NCBI RefSeq assembly: GCF_004135935.1
Contig: NZ_CP025086.1
Span: forward strand, 1,426,001 to 1,490,000
Direction: 5' to 3'
DNA from: Methylovirgula ligni
Lineage (GTDB): Bacteria; Pseudomonadota; Alphaproteobacteria; Rhizobiales; Beijerinckiaceae
Length of the DNA stretch: 64,000 bases
Shown: positions 26,105-34,886 of the stretch, piece after piece
Layout of the letters: every line of letters begins with the position of its first letter
Numbering within the stretch: the first letter of the stretch is position 1
Translations under genes and position numbers: made by a program
Notes under the pieces: generated by a model
Seen by the model: only the letters and a program-made list of their open reading frames with translations
Told to the model about the DNA's origin: nothing
The model's database searches: none

Positions 26105-27061
26105 TCAGGAACTCGCCTTTTGTAGCAGCTTCTTTTCGAGCATTATGTGAATGCCCTTGTTGCCGTTGACCACCTGGGTCACCCGCAGATCGGCGGCAAG
26201 GCTACACAGCATGTAGGCGTCCTCGCGGGAAATGCCGGTGCGCTCACAAATCAGTTTGATCATGTCACGTAGCGCGATCACCGCGCAATCATCAAGATCG
26301 GGATCAAAGGCCATCGTGATTACATGAGTTGGCGTCTCGGCCGTGGGCCATTCGAGGTTCATGTCTTTGCGCAGGATGAGCTGGAAGGTTCCGATCAGCC
26401 CGGTCTCGATCGCAGTGAGGCAAACTTCGCCATCGCCCTGCGCCCCATGACCATCGCCGCAGGAGAACAAAGCACCTTCGGTGTGGATTGGCAGATATAG
26501 CGTGGAGCCGGCGACAAGTTCTTTATTGTCAATATTCCCGCCATTCTTTCGCGGAGGTATTGAACTGACCATTCCCCACGCGACGGGCGGTGCGACGCCC
26601 ATGATGCCGAAAAACGGGTTGAGTTCGAGTTCGAGACCCCACGGCAATCTGCTAACCATGCGCTGCTTGTCGATGGGAATATGAATGCGACGCCCTATAT
26701 CGAAGTCGTCGGGCAGCCCACCAGCCTGCGGCCGGATGGTGTTATAACCCCAGTCCTGGTTGAGTTCGATCGACTTGATACGGACCTCGAGAACATCTCC
26801 CGGCTTAGCGCCGCGCACTGCCACCGGACCCGTGAGGATATGTGGACCTCCGAGCTTCGGCTGCAGGGTTTGGTGTATCGCCTGCAACGCTGGCAACACA
26901 GTTAAACCGGTCTCGGCCGTCGGCAGATGTCCCGGCGCGCCGGAGACGGTGGAAATAATGATGGTGTCCCCGGAGTCGATTGTCACATGCGGCTGCAAAT
27001 TGGCGTCGAAATAGCCCCAATGCACAGTTTCTGGTGCGGCATCCAAAAGATACGTCGTCAT
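26105..27061 (-). CDS. Acetamidase/formamidase family protein
   Basis: This 318-residue protein starts MTTYLLDAAPETVHWGYFD behind AAGGAAAAGT. It has HLPTAETGLTVLP, VRGAKPGDVLEVRI and ALFSCGDGHGAQGDGEVC, which match FmdA/AmdA, hydrolases of formamide and short amides to ammonia and the acid. The HGAQGDGE metal-binding segment is intact. An upstream start at 27124 would add a poorly conserved leader. The gene is divergent from the LysR gene, which probably regulates it. In the island it could release ammonia from an amide intermediate. Confidence 0.85.
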   Translation of the reverse strand: MTTYLLDAAPETVHWGYFDANLQPHVTIDSGDTIIISTVSGAPGHLPTAETGLTVLPALQAIHQTLQPKLGGPHILTGPVAVRGAKPGDVLEVRIKSIELNQDWGYNTIRPQAGGLPDDFDIGRRIHIPIDKQRMVSRLPWGLELELNPFFGIMGVAPPVAWGMVSSIPPRKNGGNIDNKELVAGSTLYLPIHTEGALFSCGDGHGAQGDGEVCLTAIETGLIGTFQLILRKDMNLEWPTAETPTHVITMAFDPDLDDCAVIALRDMIKLICERTGISREDAYMLCSLAADLRVTQVVNGNKGIHIMLEKKLLQKASS

Positions 27062-27220
27062 ACTTTTCCTTGACGGGTTCAAACCTTGCGGAGCGAAAGT
27101 TCGTTTGGAAATACAGAAATCCATTCGGGGACGCGAATGAAAGCCGCAACCGAGTTCGCCAATGCGCTTGTCGTGCGTCCGAGATTTGATTGCGACGCTT
27201 CATTACTATAACTTTCACAC

Positions 27221-28153
27221 ATGAGCGATTTATTTCTTGGAAAGTCCAACCGCCAAATTCCACGCGGCACTCTGAATTATTTTGGGGAAGTTGCCCGTTG
27301 CGGTTCGGTTCGTCTGGCTGCAGACCGTCTTTACGTCGCTGCCTCCGCCGTGAGTCGTCAACTTGCCAAGCTCGAGCGGTTCATAGGCACACCACTTTTT
27401 GAGCGCCGCGCCGATGGCATGTACCTGACCGACGCCGGCACGCTTCTCGCCGATTATCTAAGTCGCAATGATCGCGAGCTGGATCGCACCTTGTCGGCCA
27501 TAGACGACTTGCGGGGTTTAAAGACCGGCGAGGTATCGATTAATACCGTTGAGGGTATGATCGATGAGTTTTTGCCCAACGTAATTGTAAAGTTCCGCGA
27601 ACGTTATCCTGGTATATCTCTCCGCGTGCGCATTGAAAGCGCGCTCGGGGTGATCGAGGCCGTTGCTGGCGACCGGGCCGACATCGGTGTCAGTTTCAAC
27701 GTGCCGCCGCGAAAGAACCTTTCGATTGTCGCGCGACATGCGCAGCCGATCCTTGTGATATGTGGGCCATCTCACCCGTTGGCGAGATATCGTAAGATTT
27801 CTTTGAATTCCATGGCCGGCCATTCACTGGCATTGCCGGATGCTAGCTTTGGCATTCGCCGTCTTGTCGATGATGCGTTTGGCCAGGCGCGTCTGCCTCC
27901 GCAACCCTTTCTGGTGACTAACTCGCTGCTGATGCTGAAGTCACTGGCGATGCAGGGACCTATCGTCACGCTGCTGCCTAATTATGCCGTGCGTACCGAG
28001 GTGCAACGCGGTTCGCTCGTCGCGGTACGAACCGACAGCACAATATTAAACGCCGCGCATCTCGATCTTTGCGTTCATAGTGCAAAGCGTCAGTCGTCGT
28101 CGTCAGCGGAGTTTTTGTCGTTGATCAAAAACGAGCTTAATACGCTGGCCTAG
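27221..28153 (+). CDS. LysR-family transcription regulator
   Basis: This 310-residue regulator has an N-terminal winged helix-turn-helix (TLNYFGEVARCGSVRLAADRL, SAVSRQLAKLERFIGTPLFERR) and a C-terminal substrate-binding domain (residues ~100-300). LysR proteins bind a co-inducer, usually an intermediate of the pathway they control. It is divergent from the acetamidase gene, with a 159-bp gap, and precedes the Rieske oxygenase genes on its own strand. It is the best candidate local regulator of the island, but the target promoters are not proven. Confidence 0.88.
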   Translation: MSDLFLGKSNRQIPRGTLNYFGEVARCGSVRLAADRLYVAASAVSRQLAKLERFIGTPLFERRADGMYLTDAGTLLADYLSRNDRELDRTLSAIDDLRGLKTGEVSINTVEGMIDEFLPNVIVKFRERYPGISLRVRIESALGVIEAVAGDRADIGVSFNVPPRKNLSIVARHAQPILVICGPSHPLARYRKISLNSMAGHSLALPDASFGIRRLVDDAFGQARLPPQPFLVTNSLLMLKSLAMQGPIVTLLPNYAVRTEVQRGSLVAVRTDSTILNAAHLDLCVHSAKRQSSSSAEFLSLIKNELNTLA

Positions 28154-28429
28154 GTGTTGCCTTTACGGCAACCAAACGTTTTCATCTAGATAGCAGACGC
28201 AGCGCCCATTATTTGCTAGTGGCTGAGTAGAGAGGTCATATCGGAGTGGAAGGACATGAATGCCGGAGGATGCTGCAGGCTGATCTTACCTCGCTGCCGG
28301 GACGCGATCTTGTCCAAGCAACTTTCTGAGAAACTCTGTGCAACACCGACGAGCATCGAGACAGCGATTTCAGTGCAAACGAGATCGCAGGATTCCGCGT
28401 CGGCTTTTTGATTAAATGGGGCGATTGTT
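28154..28429. promoter_or_regulatory. Intergenic region before the Rieske oxygenase operon
   Basis: This 276-bp gap separates the LysR gene from the oxygenase alpha gene. It has no gene. It must hold the promoter of the oxygenase operon, but I cannot assign -35/-10 boxes or a LysR box with confidence. Confidence 0.3.
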
Positions 28430-29599
28430 ATGGATGCAGATATCGGCGATCTAATCCGCAAGGACGCCGTGCATCGGTCGGTCTATACCGACCCGAAGGT
28501 ATTCGATCTGGAGATGGAGCGCATCTTCGATCGAACTTGGGTGTATCTCGGCCATTTTAGCGAAATCAAAGAGCGAAACGACTATAAGACGACGCTCATC
28601 GGACGTCATCCGGTGATCGTCTCGCATTTGAGCGACGGCACGATCGCCGCAGTGATTAACCGTTGCCGGCATCGCGGCGCGACGGTGTGTCAGCATGAAT
28701 TTGGCAATAGTCGCGTTTTCCGCTGCGCTTATCACGCCTGGACCTACGGCAACACGGGCAAACTCATAGGTGTGCCTCACCCAGAAGGTTACGGCAAAGA
28801 TTTTTCGCGCGAGCAACTCGGTCTTGTCAAATTGCCACGCATCGCGATGCATCGAGGGTTTATCTTTGGCAGCATGGCAGCGGATGGGCCGAGTCTGGAC
28901 GAGCATCTTGGGGGTACCAAGCAGCTCATCGACGAATTCTGCGACATTTCACCCACCGGCGAGATCGAGGTGTTTCGAGGCCTTCAGAAATGTGCCTATT
29001 CCGGCAACTGGAAATTCCAGCTCGAGAACGGTGTGGACCCTTATCACGTCGAGTTCCTACATCGCAGCACCTTCAGTCGCGAGACGCTGAAGATCTACAA
29101 CGAATCGAGCGGCACCGTTATCGATATGGATGGACACGGCGTTACAGACCATCGAGACATCGGACCGATGCGGCGCGACGGCTTACCAAACGGGGGGTTC
29201 AACGTTGTGATCTTCCCGAATCTCATCCTGCTGCGGACGCAAATACGCATCGTACGCCCGATCTCCGTCAACCGGACGGAAATCTATACCAATGTTGTAA
29301 AGCTACCGGGCCTCGATGAGGCCACCAACAAATTCCGTTTGCGCACACAGGAGTTCGAGTTTGGTCCGTCAGGCGTGGTGTTCGCCGACGACCTCGAAAT
29401 CTTTGAGCGTGCTCAGGCGGGCTTGCAAAGCTCGGCTGTCGAATGGTTACTTGTTTCGCGCGGTATTGATCGCGATCGGATGCAAAATGGCTATCTTTCT
29501 GGGGAAATGATGGACGAAACACAGCACCGCGCGATGTATCGCCGTTGGAAAGAGATGATGACCTCGCGCGCGCCGGCGCCGAGTGAAAGTGCCGCATGA
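28430..29599 (+). CDS. Rieske non-heme iron ring-hydroxylating oxygenase, alpha subunit
   Basis: This 389-residue subunit has an intact Rieske [2Fe-2S] site (Cys79, His81, Cys99, His102 in CRHRGATVC and FRCAYHAWTYG). It has an intact mononuclear iron site Asn200-x2-Asp203-x2-His206-x4-His211 (ENGVDPYHVEFLH). These are the hallmarks of benzoate/anthranilate-type dioxygenase alpha subunits. It activates O2 to hydroxylate an aromatic or heteroaromatic ring. It overlaps the beta subunit gene by 4 nt. No ferredoxin or reductase gene is found in the window, so electrons must come from elsewhere. The substrate is unknown. Confidence 0.92.
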   Translation: MDADIGDLIRKDAVHRSVYTDPKVFDLEMERIFDRTWVYLGHFSEIKERNDYKTTLIGRHPVIVSHLSDGTIAAVINRCRHRGATVCQHEFGNSRVFRCAYHAWTYGNTGKLIGVPHPEGYGKDFSREQLGLVKLPRIAMHRGFIFGSMAADGPSLDEHLGGTKQLIDEFCDISPTGEIEVFRGLQKCAYSGNWKFQLENGVDPYHVEFLHRSTFSRETLKIYNESSGTVIDMDGHGVTDHRDIGPMRRDGLPNGGFNVVIFPNLILLRTQIRIVRPISVNRTEIYTNVVKLPGLDEATNKFRLRTQEFEFGPSGVVFADDLEIFERAQAGLQSSAVEWLLVSRGIDRDRMQNGYLSGEMMDETQHRAMYRRWKEMMTSRAPAPSESAA

Positions 29600-30069
29600 T
29601 GAAGCAATACAACGCGATCGAGAGGCTTCTATATCGTGAGGCGCGCTTTCTTGACGAGCATCGGTTTGATGAATGGCTTGATCTGTACTCGTCCGATGCG
29701 ATCTACTGGATTCCGGCGGGCCATTTCGACATAGATCCGGAAGAGCATGTCTCCATCATTTACGATACGCGTGTGGAGATGGAGCGCCGTGTTGCGCGCC
29801 TGAAGTCCGGATTCGCCTATGCCGAAGATCCGCCCGCTCGAACCCATCGCGCTGTCTCGAACGTTGAGATTGATGTCACCGAGCCCGACATTGTTGTTTC
29901 AAGCGTCCTAATGCTGTTTGCGTTGTCGAAACACAAATACACAATCCATTCGGCGCGCTGCGAATTCGTCTTGAAGCCTGGCGATAACGACGATTTCAAG
30001 ATCGCGCGCAAAAAGATCGGATTGTTGCGAAACGACGAAGCCCTCGACCACATACCGTATCTTCTGTAG
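29596..30069 (+). CDS. Ring-hydroxylating oxygenase, beta subunit
   Basis: This 157-residue SnoaL/NTF2-fold subunit has the conserved IERLLYREARFLDEHRFDEWLDLYSSDAIYWIPAG opening and the RLKSGFAYAEDPPARTHRAVSNV segment. The beta subunit packs against alpha in the alpha3beta3 hexamer and has a structural role. The start overlaps the alpha stop (ATGA at 29596). The length is normal for the family. With alpha it forms a complete terminal oxygenase. Confidence 0.9.
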   Translation: MMKQYNAIERLLYREARFLDEHRFDEWLDLYSSDAIYWIPAGHFDIDPEEHVSIIYDTRVEMERRVARLKSGFAYAEDPPARTHRAVSNVEIDVTEPDIVVSSVLMLFALSKHKYTIHSARCEFVLKPGDNDDFKIARKKIGLLRNDEALDHIPYLL

Positions 30070-30075
30070 GTCCCA

Positions 30076-30345
30076 ATGACGACGGCCGGTAACGAGAATG
30101 GTTCGAGCGAGTGGATACTGGCCAACGAGTTCGCGCAAGTTCGCCTCGCAATCGACCGCAAAGGCAACAGTCCCCGCGTGTGCATCGAAGACCTACAAAG
30201 CGGCTTCTCGATCTGTCTCGATGCCATGACGCTTGCGAGCCTTGTCTGGGCCTCCGATGAGATGCTCGCCGCACATTCAGACCCTCGCCTGCCTTTTGAC
30301 GCGCTGCAGAAAGGTTTCACCACGCATATCGCCGATTCCGACTAG
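30076..30345 (+). CDS. Small protein of the Rieske oxygenase operon
   Basis: This 89-residue protein lies 6 nt after the beta subunit. It shows LANEFAQVRLAIDRKGNSPRV, then IEDLQSGFSICLDAMTLASLVWA. Small proteins of this type often accompany Rieske oxygenase alpha/beta genes and are sometimes loosely named dihydrodiol dehydrogenase, which this size cannot support. It has no signal peptide or cofactor motif. It may be an assembly or accessory factor. Function is unknown; the gene is probably real because of its tight spacing. Confidence 0.65.
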   Translation: MTTAGNENGSSEWILANEFAQVRLAIDRKGNSPRVCIEDLQSGFSICLDAMTLASLVWASDEMLAAHSDPRLPFDALQKGFTTHIADSD

Positions 30346-30369
30346 TTTTGGATTGAAAGTCACTGCACC

Positions 30370-31200
30370 ATGCCCTCATTCGTCTGCACCACTTGCGGCA
30401 CGCAATATCCTCCGAGCGACAAACCGCCGACAGAATGCATCATCTGCTCCGATGAACGCCAATACGTCACGGCGGCGGGCCAAGGCTGGACGACGCTTGA
30501 AAACTTGCGTCATCGTCACATGAACGCTATTCGCGAGCTTGAGCCAAATTTGATTTCAATCACGACATTTCCCGCTTTCGGAATCAACCAGCGGACGCAT
30601 CTTTTGCGGACCCCGCACGGCAACATCCTGTGGGATTGTATTGCCCTCGTCGATAACGCAACGGTGGAAATGATTAAGGCGATGGGCGGCATCAAGGCCA
30701 TCGCCATTTCGCATCCACATTACTACACGACCATGCTCGAGTGGAGCAATGCGTTTGACGGCGTGCCCATTTATTTGCACGAGGCCGACCGTAACTGGGT
30801 TCAACGTGACGGCCCAGCGATCGTATTCTGGAGTGGGTCCAGCAAGGAATTGCTGCCGGGTGTGACGCTTATCTGCGCTGGTGGCCACTATCCCGGAGGT
30901 TCGGTACTGCATTGGGCGGATGGCGCCGAAGGCAGGGGGACGCTTTTATCAGGCGATATCGTCCATGTTGTCCATGATCGCAAATCCGTGAGCTTCATGT
31001 GGAGCTTCCCGAACTTCATCCCCCTGTCCGCGCCGCGTGTCGAAGGAGTAGTCAATGCCATCAAACCTTATAAGTTCGACCGAATTCATGGTGCCTTCAC
31101 GGACCGCACCATCTGGTCAGGTGCGCAGGACGCGGTCAAACGCTCCACGGAACGTTATCTCAACATCATTCTCGGCGATGGCAGTTATGAATTGCAGTGA
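30370..31200 (+). CDS. MBL-fold protein with an N-terminal zinc-ribbon and HPHYY motif
   Basis: This 276-residue protein starts with a CxxC-x13-CxxC element (Cys6, Cys9, Cys23, Cys26), a rubredoxin-like zinc ribbon. A metallo-beta-lactamase fold follows. In place of the usual HxHxDH it has ISHPHYYTTMLEWS, so the Asp and third His of metal site 2 are replaced by tyrosines, although the later CAGGHYPGGS and SGDIVHV segments are kept. Such HPHYY proteins form a recognisable subfamily. A hydrolase or oxidoreductase role on a pathway intermediate is possible; no function is established. It is co-directional with the oxygenase operon. Confidence 0.75.
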   Translation: MPSFVCTTCGTQYPPSDKPPTECIICSDERQYVTAAGQGWTTLENLRHRHMNAIRELEPNLISITTFPAFGINQRTHLLRTPHGNILWDCIALVDNATVEMIKAMGGIKAIAISHPHYYTTMLEWSNAFDGVPIYLHEADRNWVQRDGPAIVFWSGSSKELLPGVTLICAGGHYPGGSVLHWADGAEGRGTLLSGDIVHVVHDRKSVSFMWSFPNFIPLSAPRVEGVVNAIKPYKFDRIHGAFTDRTIWSGAQDAVKRSTERYLNIILGDGSYELQ

Positions 31201-31377
31201 AACACGCGTGCTGCCGACATCGTTCGCCGCGGCGCGGGGTGCGTCGTTTCTAAGTGGCTTACGACCTGCGCGGCCCCGGTTCTGGCGCTGCCGCGCGCCG
31301 CAGAAAAGGCTTTGACGGCCACTGTCGAACTGATGCTGTTCGCTCAATCGCCTTCCGAGTTATGGGTCCGATCAACA

Positions 31378-31845
31378 ATGTCTTTGGAAATCACAGGCCA
31401 GCCGTCACATACAAAAAAAAAAATTATCTCGGTGGCTGCGCTCGAGACCGGCGCGCCCTATAATCTTTGTGTGCGCTTCGGAAATCTTCTCTTCATCTCC
31501 GGCCTGCCGCCGTTCGATGAGGAATTTAGTACCAAGCTCCGCGAAGCGCGCGCCAACGGCACGCCCACGCCGCCATTTCCGAACTTATCCTTTGAGCGTC
31601 AGGTCGAGATCGTGTTGGCCAATCTAAAAGCGCTTGTGGAAGCAGCTGACTCCAATGTCGATTGCCTATTGAGCATTAAGGTCTGGCTGAAGGACCAAAG
31701 CCGGCAGGAGCTGTTCGACCGGATTTACCGCGACTTTTTCTCCGGTCGCGAAGCGCTGCCGACGCGTACGCGTTTGCAGGCGGGCCGACTGCCAATGGAT
31801 TGCGACGTCGAGATCGAAGCAATCGGCTATGTGCCGAACGGCTAG
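31378..31845 (+). CDS. RidA/YjgF-family protein
   Basis: The protein has about 155 residues. The family pattern is seen in LETGAPYNLCVRFGNLLFISGLPP, FERQVEIVLANLKALVEAADSNVDCLLSIKVWL and the C-terminal LPTRTRLQAGRLPMDCDVEIEAIGYV (Arg contributing to the active site). RidA proteins deaminate reactive enamine/imine intermediates or, in catabolic clusters, hydrolyse aminoacrylate-type products. The ATG at 31378 is chosen; the upstream TTG/ATG options would add an unrelated leader. An 11-adenine run occurs at codons ~12-16. It lies just before the MmgE/PrpD gene. Confidence 0.8.
   Translation: MSLEITGQPSHTKKKIISVAALETGAPYNLCVRFGNLLFISGLPPFDEEFSTKLREARANGTPTPPFPNLSFERQVEIVLANLKALVEAADSNVDCLLSIKVWLKDQSRQELFDRIYRDFFSGREALPTRTRLQAGRLPMDCDVEIEAIGYVPNG
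31413..31423 (+). repeat. A11 homopolymer near the start of the RidA-like gene
   Basis: Eleven adenines in a row encode three lysines within the first 20 codons of the RidA-like gene. Runs this long are prone to replication slippage or transcriptional slippage, which would shift the frame early in the protein. It could also be a chance or assembly-prone run. Confidence 0.9.
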
Positions 31846-31846
31846 C

Positions 31847-33241
31847 ATGGGTACGGCATTATTCCCATCGCGAGCCTATGCTGAATATGCGGCAGGGCTG
31901 CAGTTTTCCGATCTTCCATCGGACGTGGTCGAGTTCTGCAAATTAATTCTATTAGACAGCATCGGCACGGCTGCTGCCGCTAGCGGCGTAATTAGTCGAA
32001 GCAACAAGATCGTGTCCTATGCGGGCCATGCGCTTGGCGCTGGCGAAAGTGCCCTATGGGGATATTCAGATTTGGTTAGTCCGATGGCCGCCGCCTTTGC
32101 AAATGGCGCGCTGGCGCATGCGCTCAACTACGATGTTCTTGGCGCCGGCTATGCCGGGCTTATTCCATCGGCCGTTCTCGCGGCAGCCGATTGCGCAAAC
32201 GAACCCACGTCAGGACGTGATGTGGTGACCGCCTTGGCAGTAGGCATTGAACTCGGCGCCCGCATACAGGATGCGGTGTCGCATATTGCTAAGACCTACG
32301 ACCGAATCATTGATGGGCAGTTACAGACCTATTTTAGCTGCGCCGTTGCCGCGGCCAAGGTAATGCGATTACCGGCCGATTTGATCGACAATGCGCTCGG
32401 GCTGGCGCTCATGCAGGCCGCAGGTTCCATGCAAGTCACGCTCGATGGAGATCCTGAAGCTAAGGCGTACTACGGCGGGTTTCCAAATCAGGCCGGCCTG
32501 CAGTCCGCCTTGCTGGCGCGTGGAGAATTGCAAGCGGCATGTAATGCGTTCTCCGGCAAGGCGGGTTTGTTCCCGCTCTTTTACGATACTCAGATGGCAG
32601 ATGACGCACTTCTCTCGGGACTCGCTGATCGGTACCTCTTACGGCGCGTGCGCTTCAAGCGATGGCCGTGTAGCGCCGCATTCTCCGAGCTCATGACCGT
32701 CGCCTACGACATCAAAAGGATGACGCGCCTCAGGCCCGACGATATCGCGCGGATCGAAATTGTCACCAGTCCCGCGATGCGCGTTTGGTTTGAACCATCC
32801 AGCTTACGCCGTGCGCCACAGAACGCAGCCGCCGCCGGCAACAGCGCGCCTTTTACTATCGCAACGATTCTGGCCAATGGTGATTTTACGCTTAGCGATT
32901 TGACTCAAGACGGCTTAATGCAGCCATCAGTTCTGCAGATTGCCAGCAGGATTGAAGTCCGATTTCACGGTGACTTGAACGAATCGTCAAAATTAATCGT
33001 CACGACGACGCAGGGCGTTGTCATCGAGCGCGATATTGAGGCGTCCTCGCATTCGAAGTTGCCGTGGCTGAACGCTGAAGGCGCTAGAATCAAGTTCAAA
33101 CAGTGTCTCGATCGCGCGCATGATAAAAGTTTAATTGAGCGCGCGAACGAGATCGCCGATCTAATCGAGAGTCTGGACGAGCTAGCAGACTTCCGGCAAT
33201 TGAACCGTGTTTTAGCTGGGAGCGTTTGGGAAACCCGATGA
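31847..33241 (+). CDS. MmgE/PrpD-family protein
   Basis: This 464-residue protein has the family layout: an N-terminal all-helical domain (LILLDSIGTAAAASG, FANGALAHALNYDVLG) and a C-terminal lid domain. Family members include 2-methylcitrate dehydratase, cis-aconitate decarboxylase and iminodisuccinate epimerase. The start at 31847 is 1 nt after the RidA stop; an upstream frame at 31829 lies inside RidA. Its stop overlaps the AtzG start (ATGA at 33238), so amidase translation is coupled to it. MmgE/PrpD genes are common in amidase and catabolic clusters; the reaction here is unknown. Confidence 0.85.
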   Translation: MGTALFPSRAYAEYAAGLQFSDLPSDVVEFCKLILLDSIGTAAAASGVISRSNKIVSYAGHALGAGESALWGYSDLVSPMAAAFANGALAHALNYDVLGAGYAGLIPSAVLAAADCANEPTSGRDVVTALAVGIELGARIQDAVSHIAKTYDRIIDGQLQTYFSCAVAAAKVMRLPADLIDNALGLALMQAAGSMQVTLDGDPEAKAYYGGFPNQAGLQSALLARGELQAACNAFSGKAGLFPLFYDTQMADDALLSGLADRYLLRRVRFKRWPCSAAFSELMTVAYDIKRMTRLRPDDIARIEIVTSPAMRVWFEPSSLRRAPQNAAAAGNSAPFTIATILANGDFTLSDLTQDGLMQPSVLQIASRIEVRFHGDLNESSKLIVTTTQGVVIERDIEASSHSKLPWLNAEGARIKFKQCLDRAHDKSLIERANEIADLIESLDELADFRQLNRVLAGSVWETR

Positions 33242-33426
33242 CTGTATTGGATGGCCATCTCGCGGCTTGGTGCGATGCACTGGCGGCGTTGCTCGAATTG
33301 CCGATCGAGCGCGGCGACCGTGCTGAAATCGTCGCCAATCTGCGTCTCATCGCGCGGCAGATCGAGCTCGTCTTCGAGGTCGCGCTCGACGATCTCGCCG
33401 AGCCCGCGCCGGTCTTTCGGGCCTGA
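33238..33426 (+). CDS. AtzG-like small amidase subunit (DUF4089, GatC-like)
   Basis: This 62-residue protein (MTVLDGHLAAWCDALAALLE, LRLIARQIELVFEVALDD) matches AtzG/HpxX, the small partner that stabilises the AtzE-type amidase, as GatC does for GatA. The ATG overlaps the MmgE/PrpD stop by 4 nt, and the amidase follows after 3 nt. It therefore belongs to a tightly coupled operon. Its presence separates this amidase from generic amidases. Confidence 0.78.
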   Translation: MTVLDGHLAAWCDALAALLELPIERGDRAEIVANLRLIARQIELVFEVALDDLAEPAPVFRA

Positions 33427-33429
33427 GCC

Positions 33430-34812
33430 ATGACGCTTGACGTCTTGCGCGCTTTAGCCGGCGAAATCGCCATCGCTGTTTCAAGCGGGCAAGTTTCCGC
33501 GCGTGCCGTCACCGACGCGGCGCTTGCACGGATCGCCACACGCAATCCGCAGCTCAACGCCTTCACCGATGTCACGCGCGACCGCGCCTTGGCCAAAGCC
33601 GCCGTGCTCGATGCCGGCGCGGCGAAAGGCCCGCTCGCAGGCGTGCCCTTCGCGGTGAAAAATCTCTATGACATCGCCGGTCTCGTCACCCGCGCAGGCT
33701 CCAAGATCAATCGCGACAATGCCGCCGCCGGCGACGATGCCCTGGTTGTCGAAAAGCTCGATGCCGCGGGCGCTGTCCTTCTCGGTGCGCTCGACATGGA
33801 CGAATACGCTTACGGCTTCACCGGTGAGAATGTGCATGACGGCAATTCGCTGAACCCGCACGATCCAAGCCGCATGACCGGCGGTTCGTCCGGCGGCTCG
33901 GCTGCCGCGGTGGCGTCGGGCATGGTCGCTTTCGCGCTCGGCTCGGATACCAATGGCTCGATTCGCGTGCCGGCCTCGCTCTGCGGTCTCTTCGGCCTGA
34001 AGCCGACTTATGGGCGGCTTTCCCGAAGCGGCGTTTTCCCTTTCGTTGCGAGTTTCGATCATGTCGGCGTGTTGGCGCGCGCCGCCGCCGATCTCGCCTC
34101 GGTCTACGATGCGATGCAGGGCAGGGACGTGGCCGATCCGGCGCAAGCGCCGCGCGCCGCCGAGCGGGTCTTACCTTTGCTTGGCCAAGGCGCCTCCGGC
34201 CTGCGCATCGCCGTGGCCGGCGATTATTTTCGCCGCGGCGGGCGGCCTGAATGTTTCGCCGCCGTCGATGCGGTCGCCGCGGCGCTCGGCGCAACGCGCG
34301 AGGTTGTATTGCCCGCGGCGGCCGCGGCGCGGGCGGCGGCTTTCGTTATCACCGCGGCAGAAGGCGCCGCCTTCCACCTTCCACGATTGCGCGAGAGACC
34401 GCAGGATTTCGACGCGGCGGTGCGCGACCGCCTTTTTGCCGGCGCGATGATCCCGGCTGAAAGCCTGCTACGGGCGCAGAAATTGCGCGCATGGTTTCAT
34501 CGCCGTGTCGCCGCGCTGTTCGAGGAGGTCGATATCATTCTCACCCCGGCAACGCCGTGCCGGGCGCCGCTTTCGGGGCAGAAGACGATCGAGATCGAAG
34601 GCACGGAGGTTACGGTGCGCGCCAATCTCGGAATTTATACGCAGCCGATTTCCTTCATCGGTCTGCCGGCCGTGACGGTGCCGCTCTGGACTGAGGGCGA
34701 GACGTTGCCGATTGGCGTTCAGATCATCGGACCGCCGTGGCGCGAGGACCTTGTGCTGCGCGTGGCATATGAGCTGGAAAGAAAAGGCGTCGCGCGGGCG
34801 CCGGTGGCGTAA
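33430..34812 (+). CDS. AtzE-family amidase (1-carboxybiuret/oxalurate-type hydrolase)
   Basis: This 460-residue amidase-signature enzyme has the catalytic Lys in PFAVKNLYDIAG, the cis-Ser in GGSSGGSAAAVASG and the nucleophile Ser in GSDTNGSIRVPASLCGLFG. With the AtzG-like subunit in front it matches the AtzE/HpxY group, which hydrolyses carboxybiuret or related urea derivatives in s-triazine and oxalurate pathways. The DNA is visibly more GC-rich at codon third positions than the preceding MmgE gene. The AtzH-like gene lies 1 kb away on the other strand. The exact substrate is not proven. Confidence 0.82.
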   Translation: MTLDVLRALAGEIAIAVSSGQVSARAVTDAALARIATRNPQLNAFTDVTRDRALAKAAVLDAGAAKGPLAGVPFAVKNLYDIAGLVTRAGSKINRDNAAAGDDALVVEKLDAAGAVLLGALDMDEYAYGFTGENVHDGNSLNPHDPSRMTGGSSGGSAAAVASGMVAFALGSDTNGSIRVPASLCGLFGLKPTYGRLSRSGVFPFVASFDHVGVLARAAADLASVYDAMQGRDVADPAQAPRAAERVLPLLGQGASGLRIAVAGDYFRRGGRPECFAAVDAVAAALGATREVVLPAAAAARAAAFVITAAEGAAFHLPRLRERPQDFDAAVRDRLFAGAMIPAESLLRAQKLRAWFHRRVAALFEEVDIILTPATPCRAPLSGQKTIEIEGTEVTVRANLGIYTQPISFIGLPAVTVPLWTEGETLPIGVQIIGPPWREDLVLRVAYELERKGVARAPVA

Positions 34813-34886
34813 AGCATAACTTTCAGCAAAGCGTGCTCTAAATCGTCGACTCTGCCAGATCATGAGAACGAGGGTCGACCCAAACT

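Noticed and set aside
28216-28461. An 81-residue minus-strand frame at the start of the Rieske alpha gene
   Set aside because: It overlaps the alpha gene start, and has no ribosome-binding site or domain.
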